The notes under the pieces: model-generated
What the model saw: the letters and a program-made list of their open reading frames with translations, nothing else
Told to the model about the DNA's origin: nothing
Database searches by the model: none
Assembly (NCBI RefSeq): GCF_029760855.1
Contig: NZ_SOSI01000002.1
Coordinates: forward strand, 124,001-188,000
Origin: Erythrobacter litoralis
GTDB lineage: Bacteria > Pseudomonadota > Alphaproteobacteria > Sphingomonadales > Sphingomonadaceae
Length of the DNA: 64,000 bases
Direction of reading: 5' to 3'
Part shown: positions 32,444 to 41,359 of the stretch, one piece after another
Position numbering within the stretch: position 1 is the stretch's first letter
Layout: each line of letters starts with the position of its first letter
Translations under genes and position numbers: made by a program

Positions 32444-33706
32444 TCAGGGCATTTCGGACGGGCTTCGCGTCTCGAAATGCTCGATCATCGTTTGCAGAAT
32501 GTTTCTAAGCGAACGCTCTTGTTCGCTTACTCTGTCTTCCAAGTCGCTCAAGCGCCGGTCCAACCTATCATCGTAGGATGGACGGGCTGGTTGGGCGTCT
32601 GCGGTGTTTTCAATTAATTCCCTCAATGCATGCAGATGCGCGTCGCGTTCTGCGAACGCCAGTTCGATCGCATCGAGCTGCTCTTGAATCTCTTCCACCT
32701 TACGCAGGTCCGCGTAATCGTCACTCCCAGATATCTCCTCTGTAGCACTAAGCTCTTCCTCGACCTTGTCGGCTGAAGATTTGGTATCCTCGATATCGGA
32801 CGAGATAGCTTCGTCGGTCCGACCTTCTACTTCCTGAGCATCCTCGCCCCGGCTTGTGGCCAGATTTTCCCGACTTTCAACAGACCGATGCGCGTTCCCG
32901 TCGGGAGACATTTCCTCCAAGACGGAATTCAGCATCGCCAAATCTAGCCGGTCTGCTTGCTCGATGCTTCCAAGAAGCAGAAGCCGGGTCATAACCTGAT
33001 TGATTTTGCGCGGAATACCGCCGGTTACTTCGCCCAACCGATGCCAAAGCTCGCCATCGAATGTTGGCAAACCGCGCCATCCAGCCCGCGTGAGTCGGTG
33101 CAGGACATAAGGCTCGATCTCTTGCGCGCTCATTGCTTCCAGATGATGCGACGCGATAATCCGCTGGCGAAGCTCCTCGAGCCGGCCCGCCTCCGCCAAT
33201 TCGTCCCGAAGACGGGGTTGGCCGAGCAAAACCACCTGGATTATCGGCTGGCCGGACAGGTGAGTGTTCGATAGCATCCGAAGGGCTTCCAGCGCATCTA
33301 CGGACAGCGCTTGAGCCTCGTCCACAAAAAGCATCGTTCGCCGACCTTCGAGAGCCTCGTTCCGTAAAAAGCGCTCGATGGTAGCCTGCGCCGTATGCCG
33401 TTCCTGAGCCTTATTGAGACCGAAGCTCGATGCGACGGCGAACAGCATCGCTTCGCCTGTAGACGCGCTGGCCGCGACCTTGCCGATGGTTACATTGGCG
33501 GAAGCCAATTCGTTAACGAAACGCTCGACAAGAATTGTTTTACCTGCACCGATTTCACCGGTGATAATGACGAACCCTTCTTGCTGCTGGAGCCCGTAAT
33601 CCAAGTGACTCAAGGCTTTACGATGCGTGGCGGATTGGAAATAGAACTCGGGATCCGGAGTCAGCCGGAAAGGCGCTTTGTCGAATCCGTAGAATTCCTC
33701 GTACAT
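32444..33706 (-). CDS. Exosortase A (XrtA) system-associated ATPase
   Basis: A 420-residue AAA ATPase of the ExeA/GspA-like type found in PEP-CTERM/exosortase loci. The N-terminus MYEEFYGFDKAPFRLTPDP is the hallmark of this subfamily. Walker A is GEIGAGKT at 50-57 and Walker B is MLFVDEAQAL (Asp129-Glu130), followed by sensor-like VVLLGQPRLRDEL. The last 130 or so residues are acidic and predicted coiled coil (EEIQEQLDAIELAFAERDAH), longer than in the minimal family. A likely role is energising or regulating polymer export. It follows the decarboxylase with a 54-base gap. Confidence 0.87.
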   Translation of the reverse strand: MYEEFYGFDKAPFRLTPDPEFYFQSATHRKALSHLDYGLQQQEGFVIITGEIGAGKTILVERFVNELASANVTIGKVAASASTGEAMLFAVASSFGLNKAQERHTAQATIERFLRNEALEGRRTMLFVDEAQALSVDALEALRMLSNTHLSGQPIIQVVLLGQPRLRDELAEAGRLEELRQRIIASHHLEAMSAQEIEPYVLHRLTRAGWRGLPTFDGELWHRLGEVTGGIPRKINQVMTRLLLLGSIEQADRLDLAMLNSVLEEMSPDGNAHRSVESRENLATSRGEDAQEVEGRTDEAISSDIEDTKSSADKVEEELSATEEISGSDDYADLRKVEEIQEQLDAIELAFAERDAHLHALRELIENTADAQPARPSYDDRLDRRLSDLEDRVSEQERSLRNILQTMIEHFETRSPSEMP

Positions 33707-33760
33707 GGCGGCTTCCTTATCAGAAACCGCTTCTTCGGAAGCGCCGACATCGTAGGTGTC

Positions 33761-34987
33761 TCAAACAAGGATTTCAGCAGCGGGGCCATGTCCCAAAAAG
33801 GCACTCGGCGATGCGCTTGCGCCATATGCTCCAGCACAGAAAACCGCCACGATGTCACCTACCCCCGCTTTTGGCATACGCACCTTGTCAGCCAACCTGT
33901 CGAGCGGCGTACATAGGCGCCCCACGATATTGACCGTCTCTTCCGCTGGCTTATCGAAGCGCGTCGCGATGCCGACGGGGTAATTTCGCCTTACGACCGT
34001 TCCGAAATTGCCTGAGGCCGCCAGTTGGTGGTGCAGACCACCGTCCGTAATGAGGTACGTTTCGCCATAACTCTCCTTGCGGTCGAGTATGCGTGTCAGA
34101 TACACGCCCGCCTCGCCGACAAGGTATCGACCGAGTTCTATGTGAAATTCGGTATCGGACAAAGTTGATGGAAGGTTCTGCATCCCGACCGAAATACCTT
34201 GTCCGAGCCTTGCAAGGTCAAGAGGCTTGTCGCCTGGAAAATATGGGATGCCAAAGCCGCCACCCATATTGAGCAGGGGAATACCGATGCCGGAATCGCG
34301 CGCGATCTGATCGGCGAGAGCTAATACGTTCGCTTGTGCTTCGAGAACCGCCTGCGCGTCGAGTGACTGGCTGCCGGTGAAAATATGCAGGCCTCGCCAT
34401 TCGCAGTCCTGTGTCGCCAACTCCCGAACCAGTGCGGGGATGCGTTCCGCATCGATGCCGAACGGTTTCGCGCCCCCACCCATTTTCATGCCCGAGCCGC
34501 GAAGCTCGAACCTGGGATTGACCCGTATTGCCAGGCAGGGCGTTAGATTGCCCCTTCGACCGATTGCCAAAGCACGTTCCGCTTCGTGCTCGCTCTCCAG
34601 ATTGATCGTAACGCCAGCTTCGATTGCGGCGGCAAGTTCGTCATCGCCCTTACCAGGCCCTGCGAAACTGATCGACGATGGTTTCATACCGCTTGCGAGC
34701 GCCATCTCCAATTCGCCTCGGGAAGCGATATCGAACCCGTCGACCAGCGCCGCCATCCGGTTTAGCAATGGTGCGAAGCTGTTTGCCTTGATGGCGTAAT
34801 TAAGCCGTATTGACGCTGGCAAATGCTCACGCAGATCGGAGATACGCTGCGCGATCATATCCGCGGAATATACGAATAGCGGCGTCGCACCGGCTTCGGA
34901 AACAAGCGAGCTCACTGGTCTGCCGCCTATCGCGAGTTCGCCAGTCTGGTCAGCAAACCCCGGCGGTATCGGGCCAACCGGTTTCAC
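33761..34987 (-). CDS. PLP-dependent decarboxylase, exosortase A system-associated
   Basis: A fold-type III (alanine-racemase-like) amino-acid decarboxylase related to diaminopimelate/ornithine decarboxylases. The Schiff-base lysine is Lys67 (YAIKANSF). Other segments are LEMALASGMKPSSISFAGPG, HIFTGSQ, the glycine-rich phosphate site NMGGGFGIPYFPGD, and near the end VFCAGAYGAS. In exosortase-A loci this enzyme is paired with an AMP-forming ligase and an acyl carrier protein. The GTG start overlaps the ligase stop by 4 bases (GTGA). The actual substrate is not established. 408 residues. Confidence 0.88.
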   Translation of the reverse strand: MKPVGPIPPGFADQTGELAIGGRPVSSLVSEAGATPLFVYSADMIAQRISDLREHLPASIRLNYAIKANSFAPLLNRMAALVDGFDIASRGELEMALASGMKPSSISFAGPGKGDDELAAAIEAGVTINLESEHEAERALAIGRRGNLTPCLAIRVNPRFELRGSGMKMGGGAKPFGIDAERIPALVRELATQDCEWRGLHIFTGSQSLDAQAVLEAQANVLALADQIARDSGIGIPLLNMGGGFGIPYFPGDKPLDLARLGQGISVGMQNLPSTLSDTEFHIELGRYLVGEAGVYLTRILDRKESYGETYLITDGGLHHQLAASGNFGTVVRRNYPVGIATRFDKPAEETVNIVGRLCTPLDRLADKVRMPKAGVGDIVAVFCAGAYGASASPSAFLGHGPAAEILV

Positions 34988-36504
34988 AATGAATACTCCG
35001 CGATCAAAGCAGCTCTGTCGATCTTGCCGTTGGGGTTTATCGGCATTTCAAACCGCCAATGTATCGCATCCGGTTGCATGAACCCCGGCAATTCTCGCTT
35101 CAGTGCGCCCCGTAAAGCCTCATCGGCATCGCGACCTCCCAGTGTCCGCACGATCAGCACTATCCCCTGCCCCTTCTCTTCATCCGGGATCCCGAAAGCG
35201 ACCGCATCTGCCACGAACCCGGTCGCCACTGCCGCCGCTTCTATCTCTTGCGGACTGATACGATTACCCATGGTCTTGATCATGGCATCGCGCCGTCCAG
35301 CGAAATACAGCAGCCCGTCTTCATCAGAAATGACCCTGTCGCCCGAATAGACTGCTAAGCCGCCATAGCGCGAAGCAGGCGGCGCCGGTTTGAATCGTTC
35401 GGCGGTCCTCTCTTCATCCTGCCAATAACCTTTCGCAACCAGAGGGCCACAGTGCACCAGCTCGCCTTCTTCCCCCGGTTGGCAAAGGCTATTGTCGTCT
35501 CGAACCACGAGTATCTCTGCAAACGGTATAGCCGATCCCATTGAAGTCGGATGGCTATCGACAAGATGCGGCGGAAGATAGGTCGAACGGAACGCCTCCG
35601 TCAGTCCGTACATCGGGTAGATTTCCGTCGATGGGAAGACGGACTGCAGACGATGGACAAGATCTGTCGTCAATGCACCGCCGCTATTGGTGATCCGCCT
35701 CATGCAATCGATCGCAGCTTCAGGCCAATCGACCTCCGTCAACTGTCGCCAAAGCGGAGGAACAGCCGCAAGCGTCGTAATGCCGTACTTCTCGCATGCC
35801 TTCGGCACATCGCGGGCGAAAAGATAATCGAACGGCACCGCGGATCCGCCCGAGTAGAATGCGCTGAGGATCTGGTTCTGGCCGTAGTCGAAGCTAAGCG
35901 GCAAGACCGCCAGTGTACGGTCGGAGGGAGCAAGACCGAGATATTGCACCACCGCCGCCGCGCCGAGCCACATATTGGCATGGGACAACACGACCCCCTT
36001 CGGTGCTCCTGTCGATCCACTCGTATAGAGGATCGCGGCGATCGCGTTTGGATCGACCGCAGACAGCTGCGCTTTATCGAACTCGCGGGCCGATCCTAGC
36101 GCTCGCTCTTCCTCGACAAGTTCGCAATTTGCAGGAACGTCGTCGGCTTCGAGCAAGGTCAACCGCGATGGTGTTCCCACGATAAGCCGCGCGCCGCTAT
36201 CGCGAAGGATATGGGCAACCTGGGCCCTTTTGAGCAATGGGTTGATAGGCACATGTATCATTCCAGCTCTCGCTGCCGCGAGCGGCATGAAGCATGTCAA
36301 TTCGCCTTTCGCCGCCCAACTCGCCACTCGATCGCCCGCTTGCCCTTTTGAAGTCAGCCAGGACGCGAGGCGCCCGACATTCCGGGAAAGGTCGTCATAA
36401 GTAAGGGATCGGTCACGAAGTATCAGCGCGATATCGCTCGGCTTGCCCCGCTCGGTAAGGTGATCGAGTGGAAAGGCTTCGGGGTTTGGCAAGCTGCTAT
36501 CCAT
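34984..36504 (-). CDS. AMP-forming acyl-CoA/amino-acid ligase, exosortase A system-associated
   Basis: A 506-residue ANL-superfamily adenylating enzyme. The P-loop is ILYTSGSTGAPKGVVLSHAN, with the A5-like YPMYGLTEAFRSTYLPP, the hinge region YSGDRVISDEDGLLYFAGRR and the catalytic Lys near the C-terminus (MPINPNGKIDRAAL). Together with the divergent acyl carrier protein (36620) it probably loads an acyl or aminoacyl group onto the carrier Ser. First gene of the minus-strand cluster ligase-decarboxylase-ATPase. The family is consistently seen in exosortase A loci; the product is unknown. Confidence 0.88.
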   Translation of the reverse strand: MDSSLPNPEAFPLDHLTERGKPSDIALILRDRSLTYDDLSRNVGRLASWLTSKGQAGDRVASWAAKGELTCFMPLAAARAGMIHVPINPLLKRAQVAHILRDSGARLIVGTPSRLTLLEADDVPANCELVEEERALGSAREFDKAQLSAVDPNAIAAILYTSGSTGAPKGVVLSHANMWLGAAAVVQYLGLAPSDRTLAVLPLSFDYGQNQILSAFYSGGSAVPFDYLFARDVPKACEKYGITTLAAVPPLWRQLTEVDWPEAAIDCMRRITNSGGALTTDLVHRLQSVFPSTEIYPMYGLTEAFRSTYLPPHLVDSHPTSMGSAIPFAEILVVRDDNSLCQPGEEGELVHCGPLVAKGYWQDEERTAERFKPAPPASRYGGLAVYSGDRVISDEDGLLYFAGRRDAMIKTMGNRISPQEIEAAAVATGFVADAVAFGIPDEEKGQGIVLIVRTLGGRDADEALRGALKRELPGFMQPDAIHWRFEMPINPNGKIDRAALIAEYSL

Positions 36505-36525
36505 CGTTCGTGCATATCCGCATTG

Positions 36526-36590
36526 GCGCCTTTAGGCGCAAGTGCTCCTGCTTTCACGATCGGATCGGCTTGCGCCGTGGTTTCACGGCG
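36526..36590. promoter_or_regulatory. Paired inverted repeats in the divergent ligase/acyl-carrier promoter region
   Basis: The 115-base gap between the divergent ligase and acyl carrier genes holds two dyads. GCGCC (36526-36530) pairs with GGCGC (36535-36539), and CGCCGTG (36573-36579) pairs perfectly with CACGGCG (36584-36590) around GTTT. The second hairpin ends 29 bases before the acyl-carrier ATG, whose ribosome-binding site is GCAGGAG. They could be operators or leader hairpins; no regulator is known. Confidence 0.35.
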
Positions 36591-36619
36591 AGTAGACGGC
36601 CTCGCAGGAGAATGCGAGC

Positions 36620-36925
36620 ATGACAGCGAAAACCGCGCAAACCGCATCGGCAGTCGGTCCGAGCCGTGAGGCGATCGATGGCGAGCTGCGTCAGATCCTT
36701 ATCGATGTACTCGCGTTGCCGCCTTCGCAAGTCGCCGAATTCGACGCAGATACCGGTTTGTTCGGATATTTGCCGGAATTGGACTCCATGGCTGTTGCCG
36801 GGCTTCTCACCGAGATGGAAGACAGGCTCGATATCGTGATCGACGACGACGATGTCGATGGCGAGATGCTTGAAACTTATGGTGGCCTGCTCGCCTTCGT
36901 AGAGGCCAAAACAGTTACCGCTTAA
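36620..36925 (+). CDS. Acyl carrier protein, exosortase A system-associated
   Basis: A 101-residue four-helix carrier protein. The phosphopantetheine attachment Ser56 is in LPELDSMAVAGLLTEMED, the conserved DSM/L box. An N-terminal extension of about 15 residues precedes helix 1. Expected to be made active by a phosphopantetheinyl transferase encoded elsewhere. It is transcribed divergently from the ligase/decarboxylase/ATPase cluster, and the pairing with the ligase is characteristic of these loci. The stop overlaps the rlmD stop by 4 bases on opposite strands. Confidence 0.88.
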   Translation: MTAKTAQTASAVGPSREAIDGELRQILIDVLALPPSQVAEFDADTGLFGYLPELDSMAVAGLLTEMEDRLDIVIDDDDVDGEMLETYGGLLAFVEAKTVTA

Positions 36926-38118
36926 CGCATGAACAGACTGGTCAACTCGACATGGGTAGACCAGCGAAACTGTCCGACCGGTCGGACTTTTTCGAGCCTG
37001 AAACCGGCATCGATCAGAGTCTTCGCGTCGCGCGCCCAGCTTGCGGGATTGCAGCTCACATATGCGACGCGCTCGATATCGCTTTGCGCTATCTGTGTCA
37101 CCTGTTTGTGCGCGCCGGCGCGGGGCGGATCGAGTATTGCCGCATCGAATCGGCCGATTTCTTGCGGCTGCAAAGGGTTGCGGAACAAGTCGCGGTGCAT
37201 GGTGTGGACGGGAAGTTGGCCGCGGTCCGCGGCGAGCTTGCAAGCCAGATGCGCATCGCGAGCGGCTTCGACGGCGAGGACTTTGGCAGGTCCGACAACC
37301 GAGAACGCGAAAGTGCCAAGACCTGCGAAAAAGTCCGCGACGGTGGTGGCCGAACCGACAAATTCGCGAACGTCTGCGCACAAGCGCTGCTCGCCGTCCT
37401 GCGTGGGTTGGAGGAAGCTGCCGACCGGCAAACCGACAGGCGTCCTGCCGAGCGAAACGGTGACGGGTTCCGGCTCCCACACCGTCTGAGGCGTATAGCC
37501 GTCGTGAACGGTCAATCGGGTCAAGCTATTGGTTCGAGCAAGCTCGAGGATACCCTCGGTCGCCGCGAGCCCGTCCAGTTCGATACCGCTGATCGTGCAA
37601 TCGACGCCCTGATCTGCCAGCGTCAGTGAAATATCGACCGGCCGCTTCCCGGCATATCGTGCGATCGCGTCGCGCAAGGGGGCGATCAGGCGAAACAGCG
37701 CCGGATCGAGTACCGGGCACTCACGCAAATCGAGAACGTGGTGCGAACGTTGCTGCTTGAATCCCAGAACCGCGCCGGACCTCGTTTTCATGCCATGTAG
37801 CGTCGCGCGTCTGCGGGACTTCGGCGGCGACAGGTGGGTTTCAAGCAGTGTCCCGATTGCGAGACCCTGTCCCTCCGCCGCGTTGACCACCCGGTCGGTC
37901 ACGAACTGGCGGAGTACACTCTCGTCCGCATACTGCAATTGGCATCCGCCGCATTCGGGGAAATGGCGGCACGGTGGTTCGACATGGTGCGGACCGAATG
38001 AAAGAGTGCCGTCGCTCTCAACGACATCGCCGGTGACACCGCCAAGAACATGTCGGCCCGAAGCTGTGACGCCATCGCCTTTCGCGGCAATGCGGATGAC
38101 CGCTTCACTTTCGCTCAC
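36922..38118 (-). CDS. rlmD: 23S rRNA (uracil-C5)-methyltransferase, RlmD/TrmA family
   Basis: A SAM-dependent RNA methyltransferase of 398 residues. The Fe-S cysteines CRHFPECGGC and CPVLDP fit the RlmD/RumA subgroup. The SAM site is VADFFAGLGTFAFSV, the acidic/PP motif ILDPPRAGAHKQ, and the catalytic Cys is in VSCNPASWARDA. The protein begins with GTG 38118 (protein MSESEAVIRIAAKGDGV), overlapping the nnr stop as GTGA; the longer open frame upstream is antisense-like and Cys/Arg-rich. The TRAM-like N-terminal segment is short. Which uracil is modified (1939 or 747) cannot be decided here. Confidence 0.87.
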   Translation of the reverse strand: MSESEAVIRIAAKGDGVTASGRHVLGGVTGDVVESDGTLSFGPHHVEPPCRHFPECGGCQLQYADESVLRQFVTDRVVNAAEGQGLAIGTLLETHLSPPKSRRRATLHGMKTRSGAVLGFKQQRSHHVLDLRECPVLDPALFRLIAPLRDAIARYAGKRPVDISLTLADQGVDCTISGIELDGLAATEGILELARTNSLTRLTVHDGYTPQTVWEPEPVTVSLGRTPVGLPVGSFLQPTQDGEQRLCADVREFVGSATTVADFFAGLGTFAFSVVGPAKVLAVEAARDAHLACKLAADRGQLPVHTMHRDLFRNPLQPQEIGRFDAAILDPPRAGAHKQVTQIAQSDIERVAYVSCNPASWARDAKTLIDAGFRLEKVRPVGQFRWSTHVELTSLFMR

Positions 38119-39500
38119 AGGAACGCCCTCATCGCCGATCCGACACAGTGGGTCAGTTCGCTTGCGGTGAACGCGGGAGCAGCAAGGCGCGCCGCTTCGG
38201 CGTGGAGCCAGAAACCTTCCTCGGCCGCCTGGAACGGATCGCCATCCATCGCAAGCCGCGCGGCGATGATGCCAGCTAGTACATCGCCGCTTCCTGCGAC
38301 CGACAGCCACGGGGTTGCCGCCGGGAAATAACGCATGCCATCCTCGCCGACCAAAATTGTATCCGGTCCCTTGGCAAGAACCGTCATGCCGGTTTTCGCA
38401 TGAAGCGCACGGGCGCGGTTCGCCTTTCCTTCGTCCCTGATATCGAAGGTGTTGCACAAGGCCGCCAATTCGCCCTCGTGCGGCGTACATACGAGTTTGG
38501 TGGCGTCGAGACCTTCAAGCGTGTCGCTATCGATCAGATGGAGGGCGTCGGCATCAAGGACAGTTGGCATGCCTTGATCGAGGACGGCGCTTAGCCTGTC
38601 TCGCGACAGTGAAGACCGGCCGAGGCCCGGTCCGATGAGGCAGGCATCAATCCGCCTATCGTTTAGCGCTTCTGCAAGCTCCATCTCGTCGACGACGAGG
38701 TCGGCCGGAGCAGCCGGATGCGAATGCTCGCTAATAAGTTTCACATAGCCTGCCCCGGCCCGCATCGCCGCCTCCGCCGAAAGGAGTGACGCACTGGGCA
38801 TCTCGCCCGCCGCAATGGCGAGCAACCCACGTATGTATTTCTGACTGTCAGCTTGCGGCACTTGGAACTTCGGCCGGGAAGAAGAGCGCTTAAACGTGTC
38901 CTTCGTATCGATCCCGATCGGTACTAGACGGGTCGTACCCATGTATTGTCGCGCAGGTATCGTAAAATGGGCAGGTTTCCACGCGCCCAGCGCGAGGGTC
39001 AGATCGAACTGCGGCACCGTTCCGAGCAGTTGGCCGCTATCGGCCACGACACCGCTCGGTACGTCGACGGCGATCCGATAGGCATCCATGTTCGAGAGCT
39101 GTTCGAGGAGCTGCGCGTAAGGCCCTTCAACGGCTCGCGAAAGGCCATATCCGAACAAACAGTCGACGATCACGGGATCCGAGAGATCGCCATCCCGTTC
39201 GACCGTGCCTTCGTACAGCGCGCGCGCTTTTTTGGAGAGGTCCGTATTCGGCAGTTCGGGTGCCACGACGCGGACTTTCGTACCGCCAATCGCCAGAGTT
39301 TGCGCAATGACGTAGCCATCGCCGCCGTTGTTGCCGGGCCCGCACAGAACGGTGACCGCTCTGCCCGCCGCCATGCGTCGAACCCATTCTGCTGCGCCTT
39401 CGCCCGCGCGGCGCATCAAATCCCATTCGGACACACCATCCGCCGTTGCTGCCCTTTCGGCGGCACGCATTTCCGCAACGGAGAGGACGGCGTTGCTCAT
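38115..39500 (-). CDS. nnr: Bifunctional NAD(P)H-hydrate repair enzyme (epimerase/dehydratase)
   Basis: Repairs hydrated NAD(P)H. The N-terminal YjeF_N epimerase domain (about 1-200) has VLCGPGNNGGDGYVIAQTLA and IVDCLFGYGLSR. The C-terminal YjeF_C kinase-like dehydratase has LIGPGLGRSS, VLDADALHLI, LVCTPHEGELAAL, VLAKGPDTILV and the catalytic GSGDVLAGIIAARLA. At 461 residues both domains are complete. It starts 9 bases after the ilvD stop and is coupled to rlmD. Confidence 0.94.
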   Translation of the reverse strand: MSNAVLSVAEMRAAERAATADGVSEWDLMRRAGEGAAEWVRRMAAGRAVTVLCGPGNNGGDGYVIAQTLAIGGTKVRVVAPELPNTDLSKKARALYEGTVERDGDLSDPVIVDCLFGYGLSRAVEGPYAQLLEQLSNMDAYRIAVDVPSGVVADSGQLLGTVPQFDLTLALGAWKPAHFTIPARQYMGTTRLVPIGIDTKDTFKRSSSRPKFQVPQADSQKYIRGLLAIAAGEMPSASLLSAEAAMRAGAGYVKLISEHSHPAAPADLVVDEMELAEALNDRRIDACLIGPGLGRSSLSRDRLSAVLDQGMPTVLDADALHLIDSDTLEGLDATKLVCTPHEGELAALCNTFDIRDEGKANRARALHAKTGMTVLAKGPDTILVGEDGMRYFPAATPWLSVAGSGDVLAGIIAARLAMDGDPFQAAEEGFWLHAEAARLAAPAFTASELTHCVGSAMRAFL

Positions 39501-39509
39501 GATCGCAGG

Positions 39510-41228
39510 CTAGATATCGGCGAACACATGCGTTTCGCGCGCCGCGCCGGGGTGGGTCACCGCGCCTTCGGATGCAGGGCCGACATTTTGCGCGAAGCGC
39601 CACAAAGCGCCTGACTGGTAATCGTTCTGGCGCGGCTGCCACGCTATCCGCCGCTCGTCGAGTACGGACGGTTCGACGTTGAGGTCGATGGTTCCCGCTT
39701 CGGCATCGATGGCGATCTCGTCGCCGTCCTCGATCAGGGCGATCGGGCCGCCTTCGGCAGCTTCCGGCCCGACGTGGCCGATGCAGAAACCCCGCGTCGC
39801 GCCGGAGAAGCGCCCGTCGGTTATAAGTGCGACTTTCTCGCCCATGCCTTGCCCGTAAAGAGCGGCAGTCGTGGCAAGCATTTCGCGCATGCCGGGGCCG
39901 CCTTTCGGTCCTTCGTACCGGATGACGATTACGCTTCCCTCGGCGATGTCGCGATCCTCCACCGCTCGGAAAGCGTCTTCCTCGCATTCGAACACGCGGG
40001 CCGGACCGGTGAATTGAAGCCGTTTCATCCCGGCGACTTTCACGATCGCACCTTCGGGCGCCAGCGAACCTTTCAAGCCGACCACGCCGCCAGTCGGGGT
40101 GATCGGCGTCTTGACGTCGTAAAAGACTTTCTGATCGCGATTCCACGTAATCTCGTCGATATTTTCGCCGAGCGTCTTGCCGGTCACCGTAAGCGGTTCG
40201 GGATCGAGAAAACCACCGTCGAGCAGGGTTTTCATCGCCATGTAAACGCCGCCCGCCTCGTGCATATCTTTAGCGACATAGCGGCCGCCGGGCTTCAGAT
40301 CGGCGATGTACGGGGTCGATTTGAAGATTTCGGCGACGTCGTGAAGGTCGAATGCGATCCCCGCCTCGTGCGCCATGGCCGGCAAATGGAGCGCTGCATT
40401 GGTGGACCCACCGGTCGCCGCCACGACGCGCGCGGCATTCTCGAAGGCGGCACGAGTGCAAATGTCGCGCGGGCGCAGATTGCGCTCCAGAAGCGTCATC
40501 ACCTGCCGTCCCGCAGCCATCGCAATTTCCTCACGCGATTTATACGGTGCGGGAGCCATATTGCTGTTCGGTAAGGACAATCCAATCGCTTCCCCGACGC
40601 ATGCCATGGTGTTTGCGGTGAATTGCCCTCCGCACGCCCCGTGCCCGGGACAAGCGACCTTCTCCAACGCGGTCAAGTCTTTCAGCGGGCAATTTCCGGC
40701 GGCATGCTGCCCTACCGCCTCGAACACATCGACCACCGTGACGTCTTCACCTTTGTAAGTGCCCGGCAGGATCGAGCCGCCATAGACGAAGATGCTCGGC
40801 ACATTCAGGCGCAGCATCGCCATCATCATGCCCGGCAAGCTCTTGTCGCAGCCTGCGAACCCGATCAGCGCATCATAACAATGGCCGCGCACCGAAAGTT
40901 CGACCGAATCCGCGATTACCTCCCGGCTGACGAGCGAGCTTTTCATGCCCTGATGGCCCATCGCGATCCCGTCGGTCACGGTGATGGTGTTAAAACGGCG
41001 CGGCATTCCGCCCGCTTCGTCCACGCCGCGACGGCAGATGTCAGCCTGTGCATCGAGCGTAGTGTTGCACGGCGCGCTATCGTTGCCCGCGCTCGCCACA
41101 GCGACGAAAGGCCGCGCGATCTCTTCTTCGGTCAGGCCCATAGCATAGTAATAGGACCGGTGTGGCGCGCGCTCCGGGCCGACCGAAACGTGGCGGCTGG
41201 GGAGTTTCGATTTATCGAATTTGGGCAT
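39510..41228 (-). CDS. ilvD: Dihydroxy-acid dehydratase
   Basis: Dehydrates dihydroxy-acids to 2-keto acids in valine, leucine and isoleucine synthesis. The 572-residue IlvD/Edd protein has three Fe-S cysteines: Cys54 ([11 protein letters not shown]), Cys127 ([12 protein letters not shown]) and Cys199 ([15 protein letters not shown]). Mg-binding and substrate segments include [14 protein letters not shown] and [23 protein letters not shown] homologues (6-phosphogluconate dehydratase) are distinguished by other motifs. No ilvBNC gene is adjacent. Upstream lies a repeat element at 41251-41323. Confidence 0.95.
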   Translation of the reverse strand: MPKFDKSKLPSRHVSVGPERAPHRSYYYAMGLTEEEIARPFVAVASAGNDSAPCNTTLDAQADICRRGVDEAGGMPRRFNTITVTDGIAMGHQGMKSSLVSREVIADSVELSVRGHCYDALIGFAGCDKSLPGMMMAMLRLNVPSIFVYGGSILPGTYKGEDVTVVDVFEAVGQHAAGNCPLKDLTALEKVACPGHGACGGQFTANTMACVGEAIGLSLPNSNMAPAPYKSREEIAMAAGRQVMTLLERNLRPRDICTRAAFENAARVVAATGGSTNAALHLPAMAHEAGIAFDLHDVAEIFKSTPYIADLKPGGRYVAKDMHEAGGVYMAMKTLLDGGFLDPEPLTVTGKTLGENIDEITWNRDQKVFYDVKTPITPTGGVVGLKGSLAPEGAIVKVAGMKRLQFTGPARVFECEEDAFRAVEDRDIAEGSVIVIRYEGPKGGPGMREMLATTAALYGQGMGEKVALITDGRFSGATRGFCIGHVGPEAAEGGPIALIEDGDEIAIDAEAGTIDLNVEPSVLDERRIAWQPRQNDYQSGALWRFAQNVGPASEGAVTHPGAARETHVFADI

Positions 41229-41250
41229 CGCGCTCGCTTCCTATCCGCTC

Positions 41251-41330
41251 GTCATGAGCCTGTCGAAGGACTCTCATGATTTTGCAGGCGGTAGAAGAAA
41301 AGGCGTGGCTTCGACAAGCTCAGCTCGAAC
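41251..41330. repeat. Intergenic inverted-repeat element
   Basis: ATGAGCCTGTCGAAG (41254-41268) and CTTCGACAAGCTCAG (41309-41323) are inverted copies with two mismatches, separated by about 40 bases. Motifs of the form TTCGACAAGCTCAG are widespread as small intergenic repeats in sphingomonad genomes, from general knowledge. The element sits in the 131-base gap between ilvD and the downstream-oriented amidohydrolase gene. It could fold into a long imperfect hairpin in either transcript. Copy number in this genome cannot be seen from one window. Confidence 0.65.
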
Positions 41331-41359
41331 AGTCTTTTCGATAGGATTACTGATACGCT

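Noticed and set aside
38119-38490. N-terminal extension of rlmD by about 124 residues
   Set aside because: It lies wholly within nnr in another frame and has Arg/Cys-rich shadow composition; GTG 38118 overlaps the nnr stop as GTGA.
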